A stretch of DNA of 64,000 bases, from positions 11,966,001 to 12,030,000 of the forward strand of contig CM060733.1 in NCBI GenBank assembly GCA_030704615.1, in the 5' to 3' direction. The stretch's first letter is position 1. The number at the start of each line of letters is the position of its first letter. Origin of the DNA: Takakia lepidozioides. Lineage: Eukaryota; Streptophyta; Takakiopsida; Takakiales; Takakiaceae. The translations under genes and the position numbers were made by a program. The notes beneath the pieces were generated by a model. That model was not told where the DNA came from and did no database searches. It saw only the letters and a program-made list of their open reading frames with translations. Positions 1 to 10,880 of the stretch are shown one piece after another.

Positions 1-849
1 GCTGCTTGGGGTGAGTTTGGCATTCCGTCCTTAAGCTCCCGACGAGATGAATTCAAGGTCAGATGGTGGGGTCAGCTGCAACATATGTCCAACACCAGAT
101 ATCCTAAGTTAATCGACTCTATATATTGGAAACAGGACCGCCCTGTCAAACAGGCTAAGTCCTGGCAGAAGAGAGTAGAAGAGATTCTCAAGGACCTGGA
201 CCTGGAACCGCAAGTCTTGACCCTGCTGGATAAATCTGACTTAGAGGCTGTAGTGTCCAAAGCCATGTCTGTTGCCATGAGATTGTCTGATGAAATTGAA
301 GTTAGGCAGAAAACTTCCCTGAACTTGTTTCCAGTCTGTGACATGGGGGAGGACATCTTGGATGACCTCAAGGGTCTACCCACTCTAGGCACTAGACTGA
401 AATTTAAACTCAGGGCAGGAAGCTTACCTTTGAACAGCAAACAGAAGCAGAGAGGAAAGGGAGACTGCGATTGTCCGTTGTGTGGGCAACCTGAAGACAG
501 TATTCATTTTCTGATACACTGTCCAGGGTTCTCTCACCAAAGAGACGCTCTCTTCAAATCTATCAAGGGAATTGTGCCTGTACCCCTGTTTACTAACTTT
601 GAAAGTGTCGAGGCTGAGCCAAAAGCCCAGGCCCTTCTGAGTTTTTGGGCAAATGACACACATCAGATTGATGCTTGTGTGAAGGGATTTCTAGAGGATA
701 TCTGGAAAACCCGGATTAATTCCATATATGAAGGTAAGTCTTACTACCAACGTCGGCCCCTGACCGAGGTAGGTTCTGTCCCTTTTGTTTCCGCTCAAAC
801 TGGGCGCGGGGTCAATGGCCACAAGGCTACGGCAAACAACATCTTATGA
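1..849 (+). CDS. LINE (non-LTR retrotransposon) pol C-terminus, 5' partial
   Basis: The frame is open from base 1 to the stop at 847-849, so this is the C-terminal part of a longer protein cut by the window edge. A cysteine/histidine cluster (CPLCGQ, then H..L..C) at about residues 155-175 matches the zinc-ribbon that follows reverse transcriptase in many plant LINEs. The rest is charged and helical. Directly downstream lie CATTT-rich tails typical of LINE 3' ends. The family recurs as fragments at 4966-5146, 6190-6410, 6963-7254 and 40855-40965. The reverse transcriptase itself is outside the window. LINE origin is inferred from the zinc motif, the tail and the repeat status. Confidence 0.75.
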   Translation, partial: AAWGEFGIPSLSSRRDEFKVRWWGQLQHMSNTRYPKLIDSIYWKQDRPVKQAKSWQKRVEEILKDLDLEPQVLTLLDKSDLEAVVSKAMSVAMRLSDEIEVRQKTSLNLFPVCDMGEDILDDLKGLPTLGTRLKFKLRAGSLPLNSKQKQRGKGDCDCPLCGQPEDSIHFLIHCPGFSHQRDALFKSIKGIVPVPLFTNFESVEAEPKAQALLSFWANDTHQIDACVKGFLEDIWKTRINSIYEGKSYYQRRPLTEVGSVPFVSAQTGRGVNGHKATANNIL

Positions 850-861
850 GTACATTTTTAT

Positions 862-1031
862 CTTTCCACGGACGTTATAAAGTACCATTTCATTTCATTT
901 CATTTCTCTTTGACATGGCCGTCAGACCATTCTCCACACTTGTCCCTTAAACTATGTCATGCTCCTTAAGCTCTTTGAGCTTTCTGCAGACACTATAAAG
1001 TACCATTTCATTCGATTTCTCTCGCCCCTCT
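862..1031 (+). repeat. Two successive LINE 3' tails
   Basis: The phrase ATAAAGTACCATTTCATT occurs at about 877 and again at about 988, each time followed by CATTT-like repeats or T/C-rich sequence. The second is preceded by AAGCTCTTTGAGCTTTCTGC, which also occurs in the reverse-strand LINE end at 7040-7080. Two 3' ends lie within 110 bp, so this is either a tandem 3' end or two insertions. Confidence 0.6.
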
Positions 1032-2540
1032 CTCTTTTCATCCACATCTTGGGACACCACAGTAGCTGTGCCAGAATCAACGTCATACCGTTTACACGAT
1101 TTTCTCTCGAGTCATCTTAAGCAGATATAGCCCAGTATCAACATGCATTCATCACCTAAGTTCAAGGTTGCGGCCAGGGCAGTACTACCTGGAGGCTTCC
1201 TAGAATTCAGAGAAACACCATTACAAAGAGGGGAGAGGGGCTAGGGGACAGGATTAGGGCTGAATCACCACTGCGCTGGCTCCATGAGTAAGATTCACCT
1301 ATGCAAGTAGTGCAGGCCTTGTAAAGAAGGCAGTAGCCTGATAATATGACCTCTTGCCAGTGAAAGTTTTGTGTTGGCTCTCTGTCGCCCACTCATTTAT
1401 TGTGACCTGTTGACTCTTGTGTGTCTTGCTTGTTGTGCACCTTTCCTTTAGTTCAGTGGCAAATGCTGCAAGCTAAGACTCAAACTGTATGGATATCTTA
1501 GAAACGTTGAGGATTTCCTTAAGCGCTTGTTTTGTAACAATTCAAAATTGTTGTGTTAGGCGGCTCAAGAGACTTTAGAAGCTCTGGCGAAAGGCAACAA
1601 GAAGGCAAAGGCTCTAATTTTGAAGGGGGAGAACTACCCATGGGCACAGTGATGTCAGGCAATTTCTGATTCACATTGGCAACTCCGTTCTCATTTCTTC
1701 ATCTCAATTTTCACACATCAGGAATTGTCAGCATCAGCATGAAGTTCCAATGTAATGTAGAAGTAGATGTACATTACACTGTTTATAACCATTGTGATCT
1801 TTCACACTACCCAACCCAACATACAGGTATAATAGGATTCACAGCCCCTTGTTTGCAACTGAATTAGAGATCCATCAGGGGCCTTCACCTCAATATGCAC
1901 ATAGAAAGTATATAGAACCCTCACCGCTTCACTCTACGAGAAAAAACAAGTTCAATCTGAGTCCTTAGCTTTCTTCTTTCAGCCGAGCATGAATCTGCAT
2001 CCCAATGCTCTCTTTTTCTGGAATCTCCTTCCCCACCCCTTCCGAGACGCAATCCTTATCATTTTGGTTTTTGCTGGAGCCCTCAATTCAAATTGTTAAC
2101 ATTCCAGAGTTATTCAAGATTTGTTGGCTTTGCCTTCCTAAGGCAGGACTACGCAATGGGTTTCAGCTGCTTTAGCACCGATACTTTCGATTAGACTTCC
2201 AATTCGATCGAGACAGTTGTCAAGAGAATATTCTGTCTTTTAATGAATGACATCCGTTCAACTTCTTGTGCATGCCATAAATGAAAGTCCATTGGATATT
2301 AAGGTGCGTGCCACCTGGGTGATTCAGGGCTCAAATCTTGTTACCTTGATATTTAGACTAATTATGCTAGATTTTTACTACCTATTCATAATTACTATAC
2401 GACAGGGCTTGCATGAATTCCATGCGTTTGTTTTTAAAGTTCAGAGGCATTTTTCCCATGGGTCAGGGACTGTACATTCTTAGATTTAGGCCCCCGTAGA
2501 AGCATGATCCTAGGATCACAGAGCCATTTCAGCAGTGCTT
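1032..2540. other. No gene recognised
   Basis: Mixed-composition sequence with only short open frames of no recognisable content. No tRNA, TIR or LTR signature was seen. Confidence 0.5.
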
Positions 2541-2544
2541 TATG

Positions 2545-3520
2545 TGTAGGGTAAGCAACCCACGCGAGGTGCTCAACAGGTGTGAGCCTCTTGCCACGAG
2601 GGCGGAGCCCGAGGGCGAGCACCAGTGAAACGAGCGAGGGTTGCTTAAAGAATTGAAAAAAAAAAATGCCTTGCCAGGCTGGCGAGTAGCGTTACGGAGT
2701 GTAAGCCACTGGCACGAGTGGCTTACACTCCGTAACGCTACTCGCCAGCTTGGCACTTTATTCCACGAAATAAGCCCACTCCAAATACGAAGGATTTTTT
2801 TTGGAAATTCTTTACATACTCTGGAATGATCCCTGTAGGGATCATTCGCCTTTGAAGCAGGGGCAAGGCCCGGAGGCCGAGACACTGCTGACTAGGCGGA
2901 ATGATTCCTACAAGGATCAATCCAAAATAGGTACTTCTCATTTGTCCTTGGTCTAGTGACTGGTTGGAGGCAATTGCCCACCTTTGAGTCATGTACGGTA
3001 TATGACATTTTGAAACAAAGTGTAACTATGTTAACTATATGGCTTGTTTATCCTATTGGTGGTTCTGTGTCTAGATACACCAGAGTTAGCTGAGACTGAC
3101 AATGTGCAACTTAGTGCATTCTGGGAGGAGGGAGCTTCGGAATCCCCTGATAGCAACTGTCCTGGAAGGTGTACAATAGGTTATGCGTAAAGCACTGCCA
3201 AAAAAATTTGTTTGTATTTATCATGCCGCATCGGGGTGGAATGCACCCCATCAGCTCCCTCAAGTGCATTCCGTATAGGGTAAAAGCAACCCAGGCGGCC
3301 TCGTGGCAAGGGGGTCACACCTGTGAAGCACCTCGCCTGGGTTGCTTACCCTACGTAAAAAATTGGAAAAAAAAAGGTGCCTTGCCGAGCTGGCGAGTAG
3401 CATTACGAAGTGTAAGCCACTCGCGCAAATACAAAGGAGTTTTTTTGGAAACTCCGCCCTCGTGGCAAGGGGCTCACACCTGTGAAGCACCTCGCGTGGG
3501 TTGCTTACCCTACACTTAGC
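2545..3520. repeat. Cluster of GC-rich palindromic/hairpin repeats
   Basis: Several short modules recur in both orientations. (1) A module beginning GTAAGCAACCC and containing CTTGCCACGAGGGCGGAG occurs at about 2548-2605, with inverted versions at about 3285-3352 and 3462-3515. (2) GGCGAGTAGCGTTACGGAGT is at 2681, its inverse at 2730, and a variant at 3391. (3) A module with GGATTTTTTTTGGAAA is near 2790, with a variant near 3437. (4) Small hairpins built on GAATGATCCC / GGGATCATTC lie at 2824-2850. The compositions differ sharply from the AT-rich flanks. No open reading frame runs through the cluster. Confidence 0.65.
2673..2754. repeat. Near-perfect 38-bp inverted repeat
   Basis: Arms 2673-2710 and 2717-2754 are complementary at 37 of 38 positions, around a 6-nt loop (GGCACG). 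Such a structure could form a cruciform or a stable RNA hairpin. It is not followed by a T-run that would suggest a terminator. Confidence 0.85.
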
Positions 3521-3936
3521 TTACGACTTCAACCATTGTTGATGATCCTTGAGGTTAGCGATGGAGGTAATCTCAGTAAGAGTTTAAATTAATTAAGAAA
3601 TTTGTGCATAGGCTTTTGTTCTGCTTTAGTGCATGTGTGTAGTAGTAGTAGTTGTGGTTCTATATGTGGCAAGGTCCTTGGCTAGCCGGCTTGTCGAGAA
3701 GTAGGGTCAGACTAGGGTCATGCTTTTACACGGAGCCACTAGCCCCCATTTCTGCACAATGGCGCCACCGGCACAACGCCAAGGATGCAGTTCAATTTGC
3801 AGGGGATGGAGAACAAACCGATCCAATGCATGAATGGACAAGTTTTCCAATAGCTACCAGAGCTGAAATCTGATGGTGGGGGTGATGCCATGGATTCTCC
3901 TAAGCTGCAGGCGGAGAGGGTGACTAGTAGCCATGG

Positions 3937-4925
3937 ATGATCACCAAGTGTTCAACACAAAATGCCTCAAGGATCTTTGATCATGTGGAATATAATGTTG
4001 GTAGGATTACCAAGCATAGGTGTGGTACGAATGCTTTGGAGACCTGTGAGCAAATGATGCGCAAAGGGGTGAAGCCCAACCACATCACATTTGTTTGTGT
4101 TTGCAATGCGTGTGCAAGCCTGGAAAAGGGGCAAGAGGTCCATGGTGATATCGGTCAAAGCTGGAATTGCACCAGATGTCATTCTGAACATTGCCCTGAC
4201 CTGGACATGTATGCCAAATGTGGATGCATCGAGGATGCAAAGGGAGTTTTCGACACTATGGCTGAACGAGATGTGGTGTTGTGGAGTGCGATGCTTGCAG
4301 GGTATGCACAACAGGGACGTGGCATGGAAGAGGTGCATGGGGATATCATCAAAACTGGAATTGTACCAAATGTCATTCTGAACACTGCCCTGGCAGCTCT
4401 GGAAAAGGGGAAAGTCGTCCATGGCGACATCTTCAGAGCTGGAATTGTACCAAATGTCATTCTGAACCATACCCCGGTGGACATCAGACCCAAATTGTGG
4501 GTGCATGACAAGGGCAAAGAGGTGCATGGGGTATCATCAAAGCTGGAATTGTACCAAAGGTCATTATGAACACTGCCCTGGCAGCTCTGGAAAAGGGGAA
4601 AGAGGTCCATGGCAACATCTTCAGAGCTGGAATTGTACCAAATGTCATTCTGAACAATACGTTGGTGGACATGTATGCAAAATGTGGGTGCATCGGGGAT
4701 GCGAAGGGAGTTTTCAACCCTATGGCTGAACAAGATGTGGTGTCGTGGAACGCGATGCTTGCAGGGTATGCACAGCAAGGACGTGGGATGAAGGCTTCTC
4801 TTGGTGTTCTATGATCAAATGATGGGGGAAAGGGTGAAGCCTGACCACATAACGTTTGTGGCATTTGCAATGCATGTGCAAGCCTGGCAGCTCTGGAAAA
4901 GGGCAAAGAGGTCCATGGTGACATT
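3937..4925 (+). pseudogene. Degenerate PLS-type PPR fragment
   Basis: Conceptual translation in shifting frames gives repeated pentatricopeptide motifs: LAGYAQQGRGM, KPNHITFVCVCNACASL, EKGKEVHGDI, GIVPNVILN, DMYAKCGCIEDAKGVF and MAERDVVLW. This is the P-L-S repeat order of plant PLS-class PPR RNA-binding proteins of organelles. Reading frames change several times (3937-4560, about 4281-4510, 4566-4814), and the block LEKGKEVHG...VPNVILN is repeated out of register at about 4380, 4440 and 4590. There is no start, targeting peptide or E/DYW tail. It is a rearranged fragment, not a working gene. Equivalent fragments sit inside CACTA-like DNA elsewhere in the window. Confidence 0.8.
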
Positions 4926-4965
4926 GTCATTTGCAATCCCCCTTTCCTCTGTGCATCTGTTTGTT

Positions 4966-5146
4966 GTTCAAAGGTAGGCTTCCTGACCTAAGTTTGAATT
5001 TCAGTGTAGTGCCGAGAGTGGGTAGACCCTTGAGGTCATCCATGATGTCTTCCCCCATGTCACAGACTGGAAAGAAGTTCGGGGAAGTAATCTGCCATCT
5101 TCATCAAAAAATTTCCTGGCAACAGACATGGCTTTGGACAATGTAA
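4966..5146 (-). repeat. LINE fragment, reverse orientation
   Basis: This is the reverse complement of roughly positions 250-437 of the LINE at the window start, with about 10-15% differences by eye. It joins abruptly to the PPR fragment upstream and to repeat R at 5147. Confidence 0.75.
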
Positions 5147-6060
5147 CAGACATTCACCTTTTTGCCTTGGTTGTTCCATCCTTGACTGGGGTCAGAAAAG
5201 TATTCATTCCACAGCTCCTCCTCATCTCTGTAACTTGTTTTTTGATACTTTCTTGTTGTCACATTGGCAGTATCATGTCAAAGTCACTCCAAACTAGATT
5301 CACTCAACCAGCTAACTTGCAAAATCAACATGGAAATTTAGGGCCGATTCTGATAAGAGGGAAAAACAGGGTGAAATGTGCTGGAGAAGATGTCTTCATT
5401 AGCAGTGTCTGATTTTTATCAATTGTGCCGCTGCTACCAGTTGACCATCTATCCATGCAGGTTTCTTGTAGCTATTGATCCACATGGAATCATAGTTAAC
5501 CTGGAGCTTGAAGTCCAGCCCTCTTGGGTGAATCTGCACCCACACTCTATCCCTGCTCCTTCAGCTATCCATGCCTCTGCACAAATCATGCATACATCTT
5601 TGTCTTGCTGCTAGCAGCTGACAATGACAGCCTAGATTTGTTCTAGGAAACACCCAACTCAACTTATCACACTAGTTCCTATGCTCAATTGCATCTGCTA
5701 CTCTCTATATCCACAGGCATTCACCTTCTTGCCTCGATTGTCCCACCATTGACTGGGGTCAGAAAAGTATTCATTCCACAGCTTCTCCTCGTCTCTATTA
5801 CCTATTTCTGGATATTTTCCTGTTGTCACATTGGCAGTGTCATGTCAGTCACTCCAAACTATCAAAGGTTCACTCAACTAGCTAACTTGTAGAATTCAAC
5901 ATGAAAATTTAGGGCCGATTCTGATAAGAGGGAAAAACAGGGTGAAATGTGTTGAAGAAGGTGCAATTGTGCCGCTGCCCCTTCAGCTTCCAGTTGACCA
6001 TCTGTTTCTTGTACCTGTCCTTCCACCGGGAATCATAGGTAATCTGGATCAATTCTAAAG
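5147..6060 (-). repeat. Repeat R, about 1.5 units, reverse orientation
   Basis: Two consecutive copies of the ~560-590 bp unit start at 5147 and about 5706, each beginning CATTCACCTT followed by GACTGGGGTCAGAAAAGTAT. The same unit is arrayed forward at 46600-48480. It has short frames only, and no coding capacity is recognised. Confidence 0.8.
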
Positions 6061-6189
6061 TAAAAAAAACCATGCTCTGCCGCGTTATTAGGCCTGCCTT
6101 GGAGTACACTTCTGCAGTGTAGGTTGATAACTCCAACCAAATTAAGTCTTGGGTGTGGTCAGGAGTGCATGTCAGTATGCTCCAAAACG

Positions 6190-6410
6190 GCTAATGTGGC
6201 TGTTTGGGGTGAGTTTAGCATCCCTCCCTTAAGCTCCCAATGAAATTAAGTCAAGGTCAGATGGTGGGGTCAGCTCCAACGTATGAGTAATATCAGATAC
6301 CCTAAGTTAATCGACTCTATATCTCACCCTGTCAAACAGGCTAAGTCCTGGCGGAAGAGGGTAGAAGAGATTTTCAAGGATCTGAATCTAAGTCCGCAAG
6401 TCTTGACCGG
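6190..6410 (+). repeat. LINE fragment, forward
   Basis: Matches window positions ~5-215 of the LINE C-terminal coding region (GGTGAGTTT..., GTCAGATGGTGGGGTCAGCT, AATCGACTCTATAT), with a short deletion near 6320. Similarity stops at about 6410. The following ~550 bp (6410-6962) is GC-rich in part and holds nothing recognised. Confidence 0.75.
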
Positions 6411-6962
6411 ATCGACTGGAAGTTACAAACGACTAGTTACTATAGACGTGGAAGTTGGGTCGGACATCCAATGATTGGAGTGGTAAAGGATGCAGACGCG
6501 TGAACAACTGCTCAGCGATTATTGCGATTAATGCTGAAGAACCACGTGGCGTAACCAGGCCGGCCGCCCGTGTGTCTGACCATTTGGGCTGACTTTGACT
6601 TTTCCCTCCGCATGAGTGGAATGACTCATCGGACCGCAGTGACACATGGACGTGGACGACGACGTGGAAGCGGACGTGGCGGCGCCGCGACGAGCAGCAC
6701 TGCTGCCACATGGCCACGGGCCCGGGGCACCACGTGGTAGTCGACCACATAACTTGCAGTGCTACATGCCGAGTGGCAACTGCGACTGTGAAAGTCGGCA
6801 CAACCACTGCTTTACTACTTTAAATGAAGTGCTTGAAATTACTTGCACAATCATTCATAGTGGTTCATGCTTTGAAGTTTTGGTGTTTGTAGTGAGCCGA
6901 CTAGTACATACGCATGTAATGCCATACAATAGAACTAATCATGTCATTAGAAATGCGAAAAC

Positions 6963-7254
6963 GATGAAAGACATGCCATGAAACAAAATGAAAAGAAATG
7001 AAGCAAAGTGAAATGAAAATGAAATGAAATGAAACAAAATGGTACTTTATTACGTCGGCAGAAAGCTCAAAGAGCTTATGGGACAAAATGGAAAAAAACA
7101 AGAGAGATGAGCCAAGACCAAAGTACAAAAGTAGCCCAAAACCTTCCCCTTACCCTGGGGATTGCCTAAGGGTCAAGGCCTCGTGTAGATAAGCTGCCAA
7201 GCATTACTGATCCTCATAATGCAAGACTTCAGTGACAGATTGAGCCCCACGGAA
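6963..7254 (-). repeat. LINE 3' end, reverse orientation
   Basis: On the minus strand it reads AAGCTCTTTGAGCTTTCTGC, then TAATAAAGTACCATTTTG, then CATTT repeats ending near 6963. This corresponds to the tails at 877-1031. Confidence 0.7.
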
Positions 7255-7535
7255 TAGACCATCTACCCATGCAGGTTTCTTGTAGCTATTGATCCACAGG
7301 GAATCATAGGTAATCTTGTGCTTGAAATCTGGCCCTCTTGGATGAATCTGGAGTACCCACACTCTATCTCTGCTCATTCAGCTATCCATGCCTCTACACA
7401 AATCATGCATTCATCCTTGCCTTGCTGCTAATAGTTGACAATGACAGCGTACATTTGTTCTAGGAAACCCCCAACTCAGTTTATTACCCTAGTTCCTATG
7501 CTAAATTGTGTTTGCTACTCTCTGAATTTTTTTGA
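7255..7535 (-). repeat. Repeat R, partial, reverse orientation
   Basis: Contains the R segments ACCATCTACCCATGCAGGTT, GGGAATCATAGGTAAT and CTCTTGGATGAATCTGG found in every other copy. It ends at CTACTCTCTG. Confidence 0.75.
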
Positions 7536-7690
7536 CTTTTACGACTAAAAATGAGTCGTTACCCCAGTGGTAAATGACACGAATGCTTCTAGTGGCCTTT
7601 TCCAATTGCACATAGTATCCGATCCAAACAGAAACTGCACACAAAACATATGCAGCCAAATATTATATTCATAACGGGACCAAATGTACT

Positions 7691-8145
7691 GTCCCTTATC
7701 AACCGTTTAGGCATTTTTGCGCCTAATAATTATTAAAAACCAAACAGACTGCTTAGGCATGTTTCTCAAACCATTTCTCACATTAGGCATCTTCATGCAA
7801 TATTTTTTAGAGTTAGGCACATGAGAAGAGAAAACATTTATTTTCTTAAGAATAAAAATACAAAATAGAAACCCAATGCCTCATGAGTCCATACTCCATT
7901 AGGTTTTCTTAGGATTTGTAGGAAGTTATTTTCGCACGCATATATTTGTATTGATTTTTGTTCAATGAAATTTTCATCTTATTACAAACAAGATGAGAAG
8001 AGGCTTGAAAGTTTTTTGTTGCAATTTTCAGGCCTTAGGCACTTTGGTCCCATAGTTTCCGAACAATTATGCCAAAATCTGAAAAATTCCCAAAACGCGT
8101 ACTTTCATTTTGAATTAATTATCGCCTAAACGGTTGATAAGGGAC
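7691..8145. mobile_element. MITE-like element with 22-bp perfect TIRs
   Basis: GTCCCTTATCAACCGTTTAG begins the left terminal repeat (7691-7712). Its exact reverse complement ends the element (8124-8145). The 455-bp interior is AT-rich and non-coding. No target-site duplication is convincing by eye, so the superfamily is undecided. It is non-autonomous. Confidence 0.75.
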
Positions 8146-9381
8146 CTAATACAGACTATTCCTAGATCAATTTGATAAATCAAAGAAATTACAATGCTTT
8201 ATCCATCACTCAAAATGGAAAATTCAAGGCACTGAAAACTTGGCTACGGTGAATTCTTGCCCGAGTTCACCCAGCGGATGAGTCCGCAGATTTCATCCGC
8301 CCATGTGCGTGGTCACGGTGGATATCCGCCCCCACATCCGTTGGGTCCCACAGGGCTGATCCGCTGGCTGATCAGCCCTACCCGCCCCCTCATGTGCGTA
8401 GTACTTTTGCCTATGAATGTTGTGTACTGAGTACTGAATGTAGTGCATAGGTGAAAACTTCACGCGTGGACGGACTGGCTCGGAAAGTGGGGACATTCTC
8501 TTCAGTTATGAGGATGAGGAGGAGGGGAACACAGGGCCCACTGTGAAAATGTCCTTCTACAAAGGGGGCACTATCGATAAACACGACATCCTCGTTAGTT
8601 TCAACCGGGCGACAGAAACCGCTGACATTTTGTTCAAATATCGGCACCCGGTCACTCAGGAGGTCCTTGAGAGGCTAGTTCGAGTTCCTTCTTCTTGGGC
8701 GAGGGGACCATAGGTGTTTCAACTCGCCGACACTCATGGCACATACATTTTGCTTCAGAAATCAAGTAGCTTCCCTGTGCCATATGGGGAATATACATGC
8801 TTGGATAATCTTTTGTTAAGGTTTTTTGCAATTCACTGCCAGTATGCTGGGACGTGTCCTTTGTCGTATGGATTGCTGTGTGCACAAGGTGCAGTATGCA
8901 AATGCTGGAATGTGCAGTAGGACCCTTCCCACTGGGACACAGAACTTGCAATCTTGTAAAAGCATCACATTTGCAAAACACTAACAATATATTGGTAGCA
9001 AATCGGAGTCTTCTCATAAATGTGGACGAAAACGCCAGGATGGGCTGCGAAATCACCACAAATTGAATGAAGAGCAGTAACAAGGAAGCACTATGCAGTA
9101 TACAGACCAATAACGGCGCTGAAATAGGCCACAATGCCCGTGTATCTCCACACAATGTATGCTTTCATCGGATCCATTAATAGACATAACCAAAATTTTA
9201 AAAAAAACATGCATATGCCATTCACGGCCAAAAACCACATTCTCATGTATTGCGGCACCGAAATGCACCTGGAGCCATGGCGGTGCGGCACCACCAAGTG
9301 TATAATTCATCACAAAAAAAATAGGGTGCAAGAAGATGAATGTAATATAATTACCACTTTCTCCTTCCCAAATGTGGAATG

Positions 9382-9882
9382 TCAAACAGTCCGACATGTA
9401 TCCTGCCGTAGGGCCTTGTGCAGCTCGTTGAAACTCAGTGTTGGAGCATGGATGAAGACATCCACTGCAGATATGCAACTCAAGCACTTCAGAAAAATGT
9501 AATAAAGGTGTTTGCAGGGGACGTATGCTGCATTCTTCGATTCCATAACAAGGAAGTCCTCACAGTTGCAAGCTGGGTACTGAGAAACCGTGATTGCATA
9601 CACGACACTGCGCGTAGCAGACCCGGCTGTTGACAACCGAAATATGTGCCCCATCCCGGGGTGAGGAACATCCCTGCAACCTTGCACTATGCAGGGCATT
9701 GCAAGAGCGTTGGCCATCCTGATGTCGTTCGCCTTTGTTGGCGGCCGCCGTCTTTTCAGTTTCCCCCACCAATGGGTGGGCCAAGCTGCGGGGTCACCCA
9801 CCGATATACGGGGTGAAGAGCTTCTCGTGGGAGGAGGATGACGACTGGGAATTGGATTTCGTGGAACGTCTGTCCTCTCCAC
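9382..9882 (-). pseudogene. SWIM zinc-finger exon of MULE-type transposase
   Basis: The 166-codon minus-strand frame contains a SWIM motif, C-x-C ... C-x-H: CNCEDF (about 9553-9570) and VPCKHLYYIF (about 9495-9520). SWIM fingers typically end MULE transposases and bind DNA or protein. The N-terminal part of the frame is basic and proline-rich, with KRRRP. It lies downstream of the transposase core on the same strand. A further minus-strand stretch at 8660-8850 (with CMCHECRR, then a lysine-rich stop) could be a terminal exon. Its link is unproven. Confidence 0.65.
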
Positions 9883-9967
9883 TAGTCAAAACCCTGCACT
9901 TCCTAGAGCGTCTGCCTCCTCCAGGGTAAGATCTGTACCAGTTGCCACGGGCTAGACTGCTGGTGGT

Positions 9968-10732
9968 TCAGGCATGCCTTGTACACCATACTTGGGCTTG
10001 CCGAACACACACGACATGATGTCGTGCCTGCAGAACCAAAACTCCTTCAGTGTGGCCTCCACAATCTTTGCGCACACAAATCTCCCTGTGAAGCAAGGGG
10101 CAGGCACACCTCCTCCGAATCATCTCATTGCATCTCTGGTTGGTGTCGACACGAACAACACAATATTTGCCACAAAATGACGGACGGGTCCGTGCAATTC
10201 TCCACTGCAAGGCCGACACATCTCGCTCCACGATTGGAATGTTGTATTGGGTAACGATAATAGGAGCAGCATGCTCATCCTCGGCATGTTGTCCCGAGTC
10301 TGGCAGCGATTCCATGGATGCTGCAGGAGAGGGGGTACGAGCCCTGATGGGAGGAGGCGTGGGACGCAACATCGTTGCGCCCCGAGGTTGAGTGCGGATG
10401 TTCATATCTGATCTCCATGAATCGTCGTTGCCTCCGGGCATGTCCTCAATTCTTCTCTTCACCGACCGGTTGCGGACATCGCCCTCCAAGCAGTTCCCCC
10501 GACTGTGTAACGGCGTTGACCTTATTGTTTCCCGCAATGCAGCAGTCCATTTTTTGGGATCTGTAGAACGATGTGCCGCCCTCATCAGCATCTCCTGCCT
10601 GTCTGGTCCGATACCCCATTGCTTTCCTCCCAGAAACTGGTAGTAACGAGATTGTTGCATGATGGCCCTCACAATATCTTCTGTTGTTGATGTCAACATG
10701 TCAACGAGATGTGCCGCAGAGGAAGCACGCTA
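9968..10732 (-). pseudogene. Unrecognised minus-strand ORF between transposase core and SWIM exon
   Basis: A 243-codon frame (10699-9968) starts at an ATG. Upstream, the same frame continues through one TAG (about 10729) toward an acidic stretch. Content: an arginine-rich central part (VKRRIEDMPGG), a proline-rich linker (RPTPPPIRARTPSP) and a C-terminal cysteine/arginine-rich part (RRRCACPLL). Its position suggests that it is part of the same MULE gene, as a linker and possible extra zinc motif, or a second transposon gene. No family is recognised. Confidence 0.4.
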
Positions 10733-10880
10733 GGAAGAGTGCACCGATTCGGCCATATTCGTCGTCGGCAGATCCGTGTCATCCTCCAAGCTCATGTCCT
10801 GTTGAAGGAAATTAGAAATGTCACTCATTGTGGAGAATGTCTAAGCACAAAACAGAACAATTGTCAAGTACAGAAATGTG

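Noticed and set aside
2673-2754. Bacterial-type intrinsic terminator or miRNA precursor
   Set aside because: No T-run after the stem, a plant genomic context, and a 6-nt loop with long perfect arms. Nothing distinguishes it from a foldback repeat.
3967-4936. Long minus-strand frames across the PPR fragment (up to 199 codons)
   Set aside because: These are shadows of the plus-strand PPR repeats. They have no PPR consensus and a repeated DDIPMHLF-like pattern from the reverse complement.
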